DNA from: Azadirachta indica
Taxonomy: Eukaryota > Streptophyta > Magnoliopsida > Sapindales > Meliaceae
Direction: 5' to 3'
Assembly: GCA_022749755.1 (NCBI GenBank)
Contig: CM040443.1
Span: 8,529,744 to 8,593,743, forward strand
Length of the DNA stretch: 64,000 bases
In this document: piece by piece, positions 23,308 through 36,860 of the stretch
Position numbering within the stretch: position 1 is the first letter of the stretch
Layout of the letters: each line of letters opens with the position of its first letter
Position numbers and translations under genes: made by a program
Notes under the pieces: generated by a model
Told to the model about the DNA's origin: nothing
Databases searched by the model: none
The model's input: the letters and a program-made list of their open reading frames with translations, nothing else

Positions 23308-24404
23308 TAATGAGAAAATATTGATTTATACAGTTTGTGGTGTTATGATTTGAAAGTATTCATCGATTTAGGTATAGAAGCTATTGATTCGATTATTATA
23401 TGTATATTTGAATGTAAAAATATACATGATTTGAAGATTTGAAATGTTGTCAAGAGGTTGAAGACGATCTGATGTGATTTTGAGTGTATAATTTTTTACT
23501 CAAAAGATACTTTTGAGTAAGGTATAAATATTATCTCGTTCAAAGTGACTTTTGAAAATAATAATATTGTACTTGATGTTTTTATAATTACGAGTTAGAA
23601 ATTTTCATTCTATGTATAAGAAAAATAAAAAGGAAAAGGAGAGTGTTTTTTATTTTTGAAATATAAAAACTAAACAACCCCTCAATGTATTAATTAAATA
23701 ACGAGTAAATCCAATTTCTGACGCCATCAAATTTAAAAGTATAGTTGAAAGGAAATTTTAGTAATTGCACTAATTTCTGTTAAATCTGAGTTCAGCTATT
23801 AAGAGGGGAGGGTAACTGGCTATTTTAACATTTACTCCATCTAAGTGACAATTTGCCAAACCTAAGGGGAGGCAAGTGGAAATTCCGCTTTTAAAATATT
23901 GCAAATTTATATTTAAATAATATAAAAATAACATTCTTTTAAATTAAAGTTTATATTAATTTTTTTGCATATTTGGTTAATTTTAACTAAAATAAATTGT
24001 TCAATGGATGTGTATCCAATATTTTCCTTAAATAGTTTTTCATATATTTTTTTATTGATTAATCTATTATAAATATATATAATACTATTATAAATTAAGA
24101 TTAGAATAGAACTTTATATAAAAAATTGAAATAAATTTACTTTTCTCAAGAATATGAAAATCATAAAAAGTGCAACCCCAACACTTTAATCTTTTATAAT
24201 TGATCACAATTTTTTTACTTGGTTTCATCGTATTAATTAAACTTCAAAATGATAAGGGTACTAAAAACAAAATATTAGAATCATAAAATAAATAATATAG
24301 GTGTTTTTGGTTTGGTGTTAAACAAAGTTTTTGTTTAAAATAATATGATTTAAAAATAAACAAAATCATATTCCCCATTCTACCCTTACTTTTTAGTTCA
24401 ATGA
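23308..24404. other. AT-rich inserted spacer, downstream part
   Basis: No gene is visible. Near 23865 a word (GTGGAAATTCCGC) is faintly inverted relative to the GGTGATATTTCCACC words on the left, so an older element may surround the Mutator-like one. This is not strong enough to annotate. Confidence 0.3.
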
Positions 24405-24866
24405 CTAGGAAGACGTGGCAATAGCTTTTTAAGTATATTTCCTTTCGTGCCCTCACTTATTTAGCTTATTTATCAAGCACACGTAGGCCGTAGCTTATAT
24501 TTAAAGCTAAATCGCCTAAAGTATACGCGCCTACAAACGCCTATATAAACTCAAGATACAAAGTTCGTATTACAAACCGCGTAATTGTCAGAATCTTCCA
24601 CAGCAGTGCAATCCTTCTTCTCTAATTACTGGTACTTTCAGTTCGCAATTGATTGAATTTTACCTCCACTCGTATTCTTCTCAACATTTCCATTTATGTG
24701 AGTCGATTAATATTTGCTGTTGTGGTTATAAATTGAATTAGTTCAGTTGTAACAGAACTTGCTTGTTATCTGAACTGTGAGTGTTTCTGGGAAATGTTAA
24801 TGATTTAATTGGATGGATGTTACCAGTTTCTGTAGGAATTTTTTGGGTTCCGTTTCCCTGTTAAAG

Positions 24867-27770
24867 ATGTCAGGAGATTTATATTCGGAGCGTTCCTTGT
24901 TTGGCGGTGCAATTTCTAGTACTTTCCCTCATAGGTTCGAGGTTAGTATGGTTACGTTAATCATATTATTGTTACAAAATTTTCCATGTTTGGTTGTGCA
25001 TATAAATTATGTTTAGACCCCAGTTAAGTTCTTTAATTAACCAATGAGTTTAAGTTTGCAGGATGTGAGCAAAATTCGCCAAGTTCCTGATCATCAGGTT
25101 AGTTAGACAATGTGGTGATGGCAAGACAATTGGGTCCTTCTTTTTGTTTCCAAAAATGAAAGATTGATGATGGTTTTTCACGTTATTGAGTATGTTTTTG
25201 TTGGATTTGAAGGAGGTGTTTGTGGACACATCTCGTGATGAAAGCTTGATCTTCGAGCTGTTAGATTTTAAGCATGATGTTGGAGATACTGGAAGTGCTG
25301 CTTGGTTTCTTCAAGACCTTGCAACCGAGCAAGAAGCAGAAGGGTGCAGGGTATCTTTCTTCTTTTCAGTTTTGTACTTGTTGAATTCATTATCTTTGCT
25401 TTATATTTAGAGAGTGAAGTCAAGTATAATACACCTAAATTTGCTTCACTCGTCTATTTATGTGCTGTAAATCTTTGTAGTGATATTTGGGCAGAGTTTA
25501 TAATGAACTGGAGGAGTTGTGTGGTGTGTCATTAATATATAATCATCAACAGTGCATAAATTAGTGGATTAGTCACAGTTATGATCAATCTTGAATAAGA
25601 TGCTTTTTGGTATGATGAGGTTTTCCTTAAGCATATACTATTAAATGCAAGTTTAGATGATTTGTTATATTTACAATTAGTGTTTTCTTTGGTGCACTTT
25701 GTGGCTGCCTTCAGATTATCTAGGTATGTGGCTGCTTGAAAGAGAGAAATTACCACATAGTTTAGGTTTTTAATTTTATTTTATTTGATCATTTGTGTTT
25801 GTGTTTCTGGCTGCTCACCTGAAGAGGGAAATAGAGGAGTGAGGGGCCAGTTCATGAGCCATTTAAGTTATGTTTTGATTACTTACTGCATCAAGTTGCA
25901 GTTTCTGATACACTTTTGTACTACACATTTCAGCTGTTAGAGCAGTCAGGAGTAATTGAGGTCCCTGGATTGCGCTACAGGAATGTCCCTGCTGTTGTTA
26001 CAACTGCAGTTGGCCAAATGGTATGTGCCATATTAACTGCTTTAAGCTAAAGATTCCATTGGCTTATTGGCTTTTTCTTTTTACTGTTTTCAGTAATGTA
26101 TGTCCTCAAAGAACTATTTTTGGTTTGTCTTCTGGTCCTGCATGATTGTTTGTTTTAATTACATTACTGACATATATTCTTGCAATCATGCCTATAGCTA
26201 TACTGGTTGCTTTCAAATATAGTTTGCACACCATGTATGTTCTAGTAATCTTGCAGTAAATATATTCGTTGACAACTCTTGATTTTCTACATAATGGAGA
26301 GAGATTAGGCACATCTGCTCATTGTTACACTGGTGGCTTGGCCTGTACATGCGATAAGTAACATGACACCTGTTTGTATGGTGCAGTGAAGATTATTTAC
26401 TGATGTAAATGTTTTGTAGCCAGGTCAACGTTTTACCATTTATGCCATTTGTACAATGAGTTTGAGTTTGTAAGCTTTTCTGTCATGTTTGGAGACTGTT
26501 TCTCTTACTATAAACAAAATGTGGTAGAATGTTATCATATGGGTATAGGGATGGGGAGACTTGAAAACAAAATTGTCCTTTTCTGGGATATTAATGGGAT
26601 CTTGATGTTACAATATCAAAACGATCACAAATTTTATTCAAGTTTCGTTCTCTGAAAGTTCTCTAGAAGGCAATAACAATAGGAAAACTTGAAAATAATC
26701 TGTATTATATAGTACTGTAGACAATTTTTTCTGGTGGATCACCAAGTATGGAGATATTTACTTATTTGTTTGTGAAAATATCACTATTATTGATGATTTT
26801 ACATAAATTTTGAGTCACCGGCATACGTATATTAAATAACGGCCGTCTCAGAAAAGGATCCATGTCTCAATTGTTGCTTTGTCTATTTATTCCTTATCAA
26901 AGGTATAAACTTGAAAAAGTCTGTTTGGTCACTGCATCTCTGCATCTACATCATCTGATTTTGTTCATGTTTTGTCACTAACTTTTGTCTTAACTTCTGC
27001 ATAGGCCATTTCTAAAGGCAGGCAAGGAAGGGAAGCACAAAATATTGTGAAGGTAAGTTTATTTCCTGTATTCTCCATTGTCAGAAAGTTGATGCAAAAC
27101 ACTAAATGAAGTTTATTTAATATATGCAGGTCTACTTAGCAAATTTACGTCTTAAAGAAGTTGGTACTGATGTGCTTATGACTGCTTATGAACCCCTCGT
27201 GATAAAGTAAGTGCCTGGAGCACGCAAACAGAGTAATTATCTTTTCCATAACTTCTAGGATATTATCTTGGATAAAATTTCATATAATGTCGTGCATTGT
27301 AGAATGGACCAGTAGGATGTACTGACTACTTAGGCATATGTGGTTCGACCTAGAGGATTTCCTGAATGCCAAAGTGTAAAATGATTTTAAGGCATTTGAA
27401 CTTTATGCAGATACATATAAATAATTTCTGTGACGTCATATGCTATTTTTCTTGATGGTAAGACAGTGTTTTGGCTTAAACAATGTTGAACAATTATGTA
27501 GTCCTCTATTGCATCATGTACTTTAGGAGCCTCATAATGAAACGGGTTAAAAGCTATAAGGCATGCTTCAGTTCTCCTTCCTCTGACATTTCTGCCATGT
27601 TATGTTATTGTGATTGCAGCCCTTTGAGTGAAAGTGCTAGCACAGTTGGTGCTGGTATAGCCGTTCCTGCCACACAATCTGGATTTATGCCGATGTCTGA
27701 GGTCTTCAAACTTGGAGTTTCTACCTTCAAAGTGAATGAATGGAGCCTTTTTGGTGCGTCTGCTTCTTGA
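24867..27770 (+). CDS. MOG1: MOG1-like Ran guanine nucleotide release factor, 7 exons, 203 aa
   Basis: Exons: 24867-24941, 25062-25097, 25213-25350, 25934-26020, 27005-27052, 27130-27206, 27620-27770; together 612 nt. MOG1 binds the GTPase Ran, promotes nucleotide release and supports nucleocytoplasmic transport. Family marks are the start YSERSLFGGAISSTFP, then RQVPDHQEVFVD, the acidic stretch ESLIFELLDFK, SAAWFLQDLA, and the conserved AVGQMAISKGRQGREAQNI. The length fits the Mog1/PsbP-fold family. A non-coding first exon probably ends near 24631 and splices to about 24829, because the homologous leader at 12548-12955 keeps the same junctions. In Arabidopsis a CUL3 gene and a MOG1 homologue are, as I recall, neighbours, which would make this arrangement ancient. 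Confidence 0.9.
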
Positions 27771-30327
27771 GATTTTAACCATGGTCATTGCAAACGCAAC
27801 AGAAACTTTTGGCTTGGTTTTTTCTCTTGAGTTCTTATATGGAAGAAATTGCGGAGATAGGCTTAATTCTTGGCGATTTTTCAGTTTTTGTATTTTGATA
27901 GTTTATGGTGATAAATAGTGTTGAGAGTAACCAAAAACCATTTCTGATTTGTGCATCATATTTGTTTAAATCATGAAAGTTTTTAAGTGGTTAAATATTA
28001 TCTTATCACAACCTGAAATATGAAAAAAGATTCTTGCAGGTGTGATGGGTTGAGAAGATTGAAAAATTTAGAATATTTATGCTGGAGGAGATGGAATTTT
28101 CTAATCAATTAAACAAGATTTTGCTTTCAAGTGGACGACTTAATGGAAAGGACGATGGAGTTAGGAATTAAGCACTTGGCAATGATGTATCTGGAGAGCT
28201 CAAGTTCTCGTGGGCTGTGGACGACACATGTAGGTCGAAAAAGAGGATTGAATGGTTTCTTTGAATTGCTGACTGACGGGAAGCAGAAGCAATGATATTC
28301 ACATTGCTAATTGCATACCAGGGAAAAGGTGAAGCATTTTCGGATCCAAGGAAATAAGAGTCTTTTTCATCCTTTACTTTTTGCATGTAAAGGTGAGAAA
28401 GTTATCTTCCACTCGGTGGGCTAAGGAAAAGCGGAAAGGTTGAGGACAAATGATTGGTAAATATTTTTAAATTATTTCACTTATTTGAAATTAATTAATT
28501 AATGAATATAATTATTATAATTACGAATACACCCTCATTGTTGATCAAACCCATTTGAACGCTTAATAGAATGACGGCTTTGCACACAGAACCAACCACA
28601 TAAAGAAAGTAACTACAAGGAATCGTCCACGTCGAAATGATTCAATGAAACAAGAAAAACAAAGTCGATCGGATGTCTTATCAAATCAAATCAATCAAAT
28701 CAGATCCTCTTCTTTTTCCATCTAATCAAACTCGTTCGTACTGGCGAGCTTTTCTTTTTCCTTTTGAAGCGGCTGGCTGCTTCAATCATGGCGATAGAAA
28801 ATTCATATAATTGCTTAAAACATTTTCTCAGGTATTATTATTATTTCTTCTCGACTCTCATTTTTCAACATTAATTTATTGTGTGCACACCACAACATCA
28901 AAATTGGAGGCAGCTCTAAACACCGCACAAAACAAATTTATCCCGAATAGTCAATCACGTGACTCACAACCCCCCCTTGAAATTAAGCACTCAGTGGGCT
29001 CCACCAAGTTAAATCTATGCGCCCATTTGCACATCTGGAATATGATAGAGCGCTCACGCTAGATGTTTCCGCAAACTTTGACGTGGACAGACGATGCCGT
29101 TGCTGTTGGACAATTCACACCATCATAATCGTAACAATATCTATATTATTGTGTAAAATTTGTGATACTGACCTCCAATTTCAACATTCTCAAACTCCGT
29201 TACTTTCTCTCTCGTGAAAACATATTTTCCTTTTTCTTTTTTTTTTTTTTCTTAAAAAAAATTATTTTATAAAAAAAAAAAGTTTACAAGTGGACGGTTT
29301 ATTTTGTTACCACGTAGAGCCGAGCCCGGCCCGGCCCGGCCCAATATATCTTGCGTCCTAAAAAGCAAGCAGGGTGGAAAAGTCGTGCATGATGTGACTC
29401 AACTGTTAACTTTTCTCCTAAGCTTTCCGTTCCATTATTGGAATGATGATGTCAGCCCTAGATTATTGGAGGGAGAGAAGCGATTGGTGATCACGTCAAC
29501 GGGGCGTTGTTGGGTGACTGTAATGTTTAGGGGTGAAGATTCCAAGTGTGGAGTAAAAGAGTGACGTGGCAGTGTCAGGACAACCACCAACTTTGCCAGA
29601 GACACTGTGAGAAGGACATGGCATTGCCAATAAGTGAGGTGCAGTGGACTGTACAGTGAAACAGTGGGTACGACGTCCGATTCTTAAGCAAATTTATTGG
29701 AGCCTTGTGCTCGAGTCTGGTTAGCCCTGACGAGATATCAATCGAGCCCTAACTAGCTAGCTTCTCGTTTCGTCTCTATCACTGCCTTTGGCTCCATTTG
29801 TAATATATCCGGTTAATTTCGATCAGATCAGAAACCTAACTGGTTCAGTAGTTCATCAGTTCTTGACATCAGCATAATATGCTGCTTTTGCTTTCCTAGA
29901 ACCAAAAGAATTCGATAAAACCAAAATATGCTTTCTTGTTTCTTTCCCTGTACACCTTCTCGTCAGCAGGAATTAATTAATTAATGTCAATTAAAATTAA
30001 TAAGAAAAATTAACAGGTTTGCTCAAATGCGACGCTTATTCTAACATATGGCAGAGGAGAAGGAGTATCTAACAAAGTTGTTTGGCAGAAATCCTGCTGT
30101 ACATAATAATTGCCGACATTTTGTGGGTAAAATATGAGCTGCACATTCAAACAGAAGTTATATATGCTATAGGAAAACCGACTCTTTTCAGTCATTAAAG
30201 AAAGTTATGACTCATATAAAAAATCGTTGAGATTTAATTTAAACTCTTTAAATCTGCCTCATACAGAGTCAACCCTACAGGTAAAATGTGAATTCTTTTA
30301 TTAATTATGCAGAACAAACCTACCTTG

Positions 30328-30350
30328 CTCTCTCTCTCTCTCTCTATCTA

Positions 30351-30382
<32 letters not shown>
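30328..30382. repeat. Compound microsatellite (CT)n-(AT)n
   Basis: About nine CT units run through a short CTAT stretch into about fifteen AT units. Likely length-polymorphic. Confidence 0.9.
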
Positions 30383-30384
<2 letters not shown>

Positions 30385-31454
30385 AGTGATGGTGCATTAA
30401 ATTTGATATGATATGAAGAAGATGCTTGTATGGAACGTTGAGGACTTTGTCTTGTGTTCAATAATATATATGACGATCAATTAATTTGTTATCAACGAAA
30501 ACTGTTGGGGACATTGAAAATTTATCACTGTTACTGGTAATTGAACAGTAAATTGAAAATGGTGGAAATTAAGAAGAAAGAAGGCAAGTAAAAAATGGAA
30601 AAATCATAGAGACACTAGGAGGTAAGCTCATGACCAACAGAAAACTGACCCACCGATGCTGTTGCCATTCATATGTATATATCTTTTAGTGCAGGGTACG
30701 GAAAGTTAGACGCATTTTCATCTTCTCTTTGGATTAATAATTAATTATATCGCAGCATTTAATGCTCCCTTGATCTCTCAATATTAATTAAGTTAATAAT
30801 CAAGGTCTTGCTACAGTATATGCATATTTATACTGGTATATTTATAAATTTTTTCAATTTTTAATTTTTTTATAATTTCTAACAGTACTTTTCTTTTCAT
30901 TCTCTAACTTTTGATATAATTTTTGACTCTTTTTTTTTTTTAATTTTTCGTAAATAGAGTTGATAAATTTAAAAAACCGGACCATACAGCATCGCACGGT
31001 ACAACACAGTCGTGCCCTAGTAGTAATTCTTTCATTTTTAGATAATTACGATTATTTAATTATACATGCCAACCTGTCATTCTCTTTAATTTTATGTGAA
31101 GTAGACTTTCAAAAATATTCTTTCAAAAATTTTATGTGAAGTAGAATTTGGGTTGCGTTTTTTAAAAGAAAAAAAATGCTTATTTATTGTGTATAAAGTG
31201 GAAGAAATATTTTTGCACATGGGTTGTTCGACACGTGGCTTGTATATAAAATATCTCTCCACTTTATTGTACAAATTAAGATTTTTTTTCTATTGTTCCG
31301 GGCCATATATATAGTCTTGCAAAAGATTGCTCTCCATTAGTTTAATAGTTGAAGAATAGTTGAAGTTTGAAAAAGTTTTTATCGGTTGCAATGCACAAAC
31401 GTCTCCTCCAGTAAAGTTTTGAAATGTGACTTCCAACTATTAAAAAAAATACAA

Positions 31455-31487
31455 ATTAATTAATTAATTAATTAATTAATTAATTAA
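31455..31487. repeat. (TTAA)n microsatellite
   Basis: About eight uninterrupted TTAA units. Confidence 0.9.
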
Positions 31488-34400
31488 AATAATATTATAT
31501 AGAATAAAAAGATAAAAGAATTAATGGTAAATAAAAGTTTGAATAGGGCAACCAGATTGACTAAAAATAGGAGAGAAAATGACTTAATATTGTAGCGGAG
31601 TAACCACCAACATTCCGACAAATTCGTATGAATGATTGGGCTAACGGATGGTAAGCCATCCACATCACCGGCATATAAAGGTGGTAAGGCACGTGATTTC
31701 CCATCCACAGTTGTGTGTGAGTGAACAATTCTCTTATATGTATATACCTGGCCTGCTGCTAATTAATTTCCCTCCCATATTAATTGATATGATATGATAT
31801 GATATGACCGTCAATATCGTATTGCCAATATATATCCATGTGGTTGGTACTGGTCTCATTTCTCCTTTCTTTTCTATTCCTAGTTTCCAAAAGTAATTCT
31901 ATACAAACCTGTTTAGGGTCCTATTCTTTACAAACACTACCAAATCTCTGCTAGCTTAATTATATATCTATAAATTAATTAATTAAATCCAATTTAAACA
32001 TTCCAAACAAACTTATATACATATACATCTTTCTCAATTTGGCTTTGTGCCCCAACAACAAATATATGAGCTCGCACTAATGGCCGTTCTTTTAGTTATA
32101 GAGAACAATCTTTTTTTTTTTCTTTTTTTTTTTTTTTGTCTTTGAAATCAAATTCAACTTTAATTAATTAGTTTAGTACGATGATATCATCTCCATATAT
32201 ATATATATATTTAATTCAATGTAATGCGATATAATTTTTTTCATTTTCGTAATAAGTATTCATAAAATATGGTTTCGTTTACAGGTTAATATTAATTGAA
32301 TAGTAATGATGACGAACAATATCTGTTCTAACAGATCAGATAAATCCCTAGAGCTAGCTATGTTGTTGAGGTACATGTACAGCAAACGTAATAGTGTCGT
32401 CGTTGGCTCCATTATTAACAGTACTAGTACATGAGATGCGACATTGAACATTGATATTATTTGCATGCATGGATTTTCAATTTCCTCCCTTGTAGAATTA
32501 ATATATATATATATATATATATATAGATCGTACGTTTTAATTGTGAGTTAAATAGTAAAAAGGGCATGACAAGACAATTAACTGTCAAATAAATCAAAGA
32601 TTAATACAATAAAATCGTAAGTCGATAACAATATTAATTAGGATTAATGGTCACTATCAAGATGATGAACAAGGAAAATTATTGCACCATTTACCAAAAA
32701 AAAAAAAAAATTAAATGATTACTTGCAGGTACTTGAATTTGATCATCATTGGTTGGTATATGCTGGTTGTTGAAATGAAATATATATACATATGTGTATA
32801 TAATATATTTGAAATTAACTGTTTGCTAGCTATTTCATGGCAATTAATGTGTTGTTTTTGTTCCCTTTTAAGTTACACTTTGGGTTGTTTGGCACATGGG
32901 TTAGACGTGCTATGCTTTTTCACTCTCTTTTGGATGGTGGGGCTTGATTTTCTTGTATATATTATTAGAGTATTTTGTTGTCAAAATTTTTCTATCTGCA
33001 TTGATTTTCACTTGTAGTAGTGGCGTGTGTCTGCCAATACATATTTTCTGTCAACAAGATAAATATATGGTAAATATATATATATATATTATTATTGTCG
33101 CATTAGTTAATTTAGTTTGTGTCAGAATATATATTATTGTTATTTCACATCCAATCCAATATATAACTTGATCTCATGTTTAAATTCAATCAAATTCCCA
33201 TAAGCTATCCCAAATTTATTTTTGTAAATGGTGAAATTTGTTGAACTTAACCTAATTGATATATTAATATAAAGCATTGTTTAATGCCTTCAAATTTATG
33301 TGATTTCACTAATAATTCTAATTAAAATAAATAAAATGTAGACTGATTTTGACATTAAAGTTGACCTAGCCTTGTGAAGTAGATAGCTAGCTAATGTTGT
33401 AATATTTAAAATTATAAGTATTAGGCTACCTAGAACATGTACATGACAAAGATATTTATAAGTCAGTGTTGAGTTGTAAGCCTTCAAAGACTTTGTGTTA
33501 CAAAAGTAGAAAATTTTTTCAAACATACGGCTTCACAATTCTGATAAAAGAAGTTTAAGGACCACATCGATTATATATATATAGCACTGTCGCAATGTGG
33601 TTCACACTAATTTGTTCTTATACCACTCTAGTCTTCACCGGTAATTTTCTTGTTGAAAATTTAAGTTCTTGTCTTTAGAATTCTTGGGTTAGGGATTGTG
33701 ATTTGCATTTTTACAAATTTATATATGTAACATTGTTGTATAATTATCATAGAATTAATTCTTATAAAAATAATATATAATTTTATTAGACTAATTTGCT
33801 CAAACAGAATTTGTGAATGAGTAACCTTGTAAAGGAAGAGATGAGATGTATTATGAATATAATTAGTGACAAAATAAACTATTTATATATATATATATAT
33901 GATCACCTTTTGGAGACACAGTAGGTGAAGAAATTGTTATATGTCTAGAACTAGAATTGATGATTCCGTTGTCATTTTAATTAGTAAATCATTGGATCCT
34001 ATTATTTCATAAAAACCTTTTCATAAAACATATATACATATATATAAACAATAAGATGATCGTTTATTAAATATTTTAACATTAATATGTTTTAATATAT
34101 GAATTTGTTATCAACCATATGATTACAATCAATGTCCTTCACTGATATATATAACTTTATTATCATTTCTCAAAATAATTAATGAAGACGGATAATGTTT
34201 TGTAATGAATAAAGTTTGTAAATAAAATCATGTATACTAATTTTTACTAAATTTTTATATATATGACAGTTTTTTTTTTAAGCTAGTAAATATTATATTA
34301 AAATCTTAACGTCTTATCATAGTAAATAATTTAACATCATCTAATGTAACATTTTAAATAAATATAAATATTATTGTGAAAGTAGCGTCATTTACTAGAT

Positions 34401-35068
34401 TTAATAATGATAATAATAATAATAATAATAATAATATTCTTATATTTTATTGAGTTTAATGCTATATACCATAAAATTTATATTAAAAAATGCATTCTTA
34501 CTAAGTGTTATATAAAAAAAAAAATTTTAGTAATAGGAGAAATTTTTATAATGTTTAAAATAATTTATTGTATTATTTTATAAAATAAATATTATATTAA
34601 TTAAAATAAGTTTTGATATATATATATATAGCATTATTATATCGATCGTTTTCCTTTTATCATATTCATACATACGTCGCTTGTATAAATGCGTATGATT
34701 GTAAAATATAAAATGTTTTATTCCTAAAGAAACAAACTTATTAGTTTGAAAAGAAATAATGATAATTACGACCGATTGAGTCGAAAATAATTAAATTTAC
34801 TATTTATTAAACCTTCATTATTGAAACAATATGCTTACAGAGGACACATATTAATTAACCCTAATTTTAAGAAAATTACCAATTTGTGTATAATGCTATT
34901 GATAAAAATAATAATAATAATAATAATAAGAAAGGGCAAAGGTGCAAAGAGAACAAGTGCATGATTACATGAATGACATGGAGCCCCTTGATTGATGATT
35001 TTTTTTTTTATTTAGTTTCTTTTTCTTTTCTTTTCTTCTTTCTTTCAGTTTTTTTGACTTGCGAGATT

Positions 35069-35077
35069 GGGCCCCAC
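35069..35077 (+). promoter_or_regulatory. Candidate class I TCP binding site upstream of the TCP gene
   Basis: GGGCCCCAC contains the class I TCP consensus GGNCCCAC. It lies about 0.5 kb upstream of the TCP start codon, so self-regulation or cross-regulation is possible. A single short motif is weak evidence. Confidence 0.3.
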
Positions 35078-35367
35078 CTCAAGCCACCACTGTCTTTATG
35101 GCTTGAATGGTAAAGAGCACCGCACGTGGAGTCTGAGCCAAGGGACTGTCCAACCACAAATAAAAAGACCACCACCAATGTAGTTATTTATTTTTTTTCA
35201 AAAAAATAAAATGAAAACAATTTAATTTAATTTTAATTAAATTACAAACAAATCCCCAAAAATATTATTGCATTTCTTAGCACACCACCTCCTTACAATT
35301 TTCACTCATTGTATTTGTTGCTTAAAGCTTCTTGCCCTTCCTCTCTTCTCCCTTAGGCCTTATCCTT

Positions 35368-35371
<4 letters not shown>

Positions 35372-35408
<37 letters not shown>
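35372..35408. repeat. (CT)n tract in the TCP 5' region
   Basis: About eighteen CT units lie roughly 190 bp upstream of the start codon, probably in the 5' UTR or core promoter, where CT/GA tracts are common in plants. Confidence 0.9.
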
Positions 35409-35411
<3 letters not shown>

Positions 35412-35597
35412 ATTAAGAGAAAACATCTCAGCATCCAGCTGCTCCCATCTGAGAGGAATTTCCAAGTTACAGTATTCTCACAAAATTAGCTAAAGAGAAA
35501 ATATTAGACCCACTTGGCCACCCAACTGACCTGAATTTAGGGTCAATTTTCAGGTCATGTACTAGTAATTCAAAAAAGAAAGCTTAAAATATTATTC

Positions 35598-36860
35598 ATG
35601 ATCATGGATGAAGATAATGGGATTCGCAGCAGGCCTAATTTCCCCTTACAGCTTCTAGAGAAAAGAGAACAACAGCATCATCAACATCAACAATTCGAAT
35701 TACATGAAGCTTCATGTTCTTTCTCTGCTTCTGGCTATCCTTCTTTGACCAGAACAACGGTTGCCAACAACGACAACGACGACGACGACGACAACAACAG
35801 CAACAATATTAAAAGCAGCAACAACACTGAACCGAGTTCTAAAGCAGTCGTCTCTGAGCCTGCTGCTGCTGCCAAGAAACCTCCTCCCAAACGAACCTCA
35901 ACTAAAGACAGGCACACCAAAGTTGAAGGCCGCGGCCGCCGGATCCGTATGCCTGCCGCTTGTGCTGCTAGGGTTTTTCAATTGACCAGAGAACTTGGTC
36001 ACAAATCTGACGGTGAAACCATTGAGTGGTTGCTTCAACAAGCTGAGCCTGCTGTCATTGCCGCCACTGGGACAGGTACTATTCCCGCAAATTTTACGTC
36101 CCTTAATATTTCTTTAAGGAGTTCAGGGTCAAGTATGTCTGCAACTCATTTGAGGAATACTTATTTCAACCCGAATTTTGGTTCGCAACAATTGAGGATG
36201 AGGAGTGAATGGGAAAGGAGTGTAATTGATGATTCATCTCAGCAGAGAAGGATTTTGTTTCCCGGTGTTCCTTTGTCGTCAGATGACAGTAATTCATTGA
36301 GCTTTCCTTTAAGTGGTAATCTGAATTCTATGCTGCAAAGTAAGCAAGAGTTACGTGCTGATAATAATACAAGCTTAGATGCGTCTGATGCGGAAACGAG
36401 TATGGGGAGAAAACGAAGGCCGGAGCAAGAATTGTCACAAAATCAGATGGGGAGTTACTTGGTACAATCGAGTACCGGGTCTATTCCGGCAAGTCATAGT
36501 CCGATTCCGGCGACATTTTGGATGATGACAAATCCTAGTAACCAAGTTATGAGTGGTACTGGAGACCCCATGTGGACATTTCCTTCAGTTAGTAACAGTA
36601 ATATGTATAGGGGTTCAATGTCTAGTGGGGTGCATTTTGTGAATTTTCCGACACCTATGGCTCTTTTGCCGGGACAACAATTGGGTTCAGGAATTGGAGC
36701 AAGTGGTCCGATGACTGATAGCCATTTAGGAGTGCTTGCAGCGCTCAATGCGTATAGGAACATACCAGGCGCCGGTGCTTCCGAGTCTCTGGCCAGCGGT
36801 TCACATCCACATCACGGAGGAGAAGAAGGGCAAGATACAACTAGTACTCACCATTCCTAG
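35598..36860 (+). CDS. Class I TCP transcription factor, TCP14/TCP15 type (420 aa)
   Basis: This is an intronless gene. The TCP domain spans residues about 99-158: basic region [20 protein letters not shown], then helix-loop-helix with [16 protein letters not shown]. The basic region lacks the four-residue insertion of class II proteins, so it is class I (PCF). The following [20 protein letters not shown] and [11 protein letters not shown] are typical of the TCP14/TCP15 group, which regulates cell proliferation, internode growth and immunity. An Asn/Asp-rich run (residues about 57-75) precedes the domain and the C-terminus is His/Gly-rich. Two in-frame starts exist (35598 and 35604); the choice changes only two residues. 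TCP14 versus TCP15 identity is not settled. Confidence 0.95.
   Translation: MIMDEDNGIRSRPNFPLQLLEKREQQHHQHQQFELHEASCSFSASGYPSLTRTTVANNDNDDDDDNNSNNIKSSNNTEPSSKAVVSEPAAAAKKPPPKRTSTKDRHTKVEGRGRRIRMPAACAARVFQLTRELGHKSDGETIEWLLQQAEPAVIAATGTGTIPANFTSLNISLRSSGSSMSATHLRNTYFNPNFGSQQLRMRSEWERSVIDDSSQQRRILFPGVPLSSDDSNSLSFPLSGNLNSMLQSKQELRADNNTSLDASDAETSMGRKRRPEQELSQNQMGSYLVQSSTGSIPASHSPIPATFWMMTNPSNQVMSGTGDPMWTFPSVSNSNMYRGSMSSGVHFVNFPTPMALLPGQQLGSGIGASGPMTDSHLGVLAALNAYRNIPGAGASESLASGSHPHHGGEEGQDTTSTHHS

Larger units (their letters stand above)
12956..24830. repeat. Tandem duplication, copy B (HAD intron 3 to MOG1 5' region)
   Basis: This is the second copy of the HAD-CUL3-MOG1 block. HAD has decayed, with a deletion of about 0.95 kb removing exons 7-8. 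CUL3b is intact. The spacer between CUL3b and MOG1 is about 4 kb longer than in copy A because of insertions, including the element at 21559-23298. Confidence 0.75.
27771..35068. other. Long gene-poor intergenic stretch
   Basis: I found no exon chain. Content is AT-rich with microsatellites: (CT)n 30328-30346 leading into (AT)n 30353-30382, (TTAA)n 31455-31487 and (AAT)n 34410-34435. Position 29325-29342 has a short GC-rich CCCGGC repeat. The final 2-3 kb is presumably the upstream region of the TCP gene. Confidence 0.45.

Noticed and set aside
29468..29489. ATTGGAGGGAGAGAAG as a possible miR2275 target or arm
   Set aside because: Matches only the central word; flanks disagree and no partner arm exists.
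29304..29564. An 86-codon frame starting in a GC-rich stretch
   Set aside because: No splice context, no domain and low-complexity start; not supported.
35735..35920. Minus-strand frame opposite the TCP N-terminus
   Set aside because: Shadow of the Asn/Asp and Ala repeats in the TCP gene.
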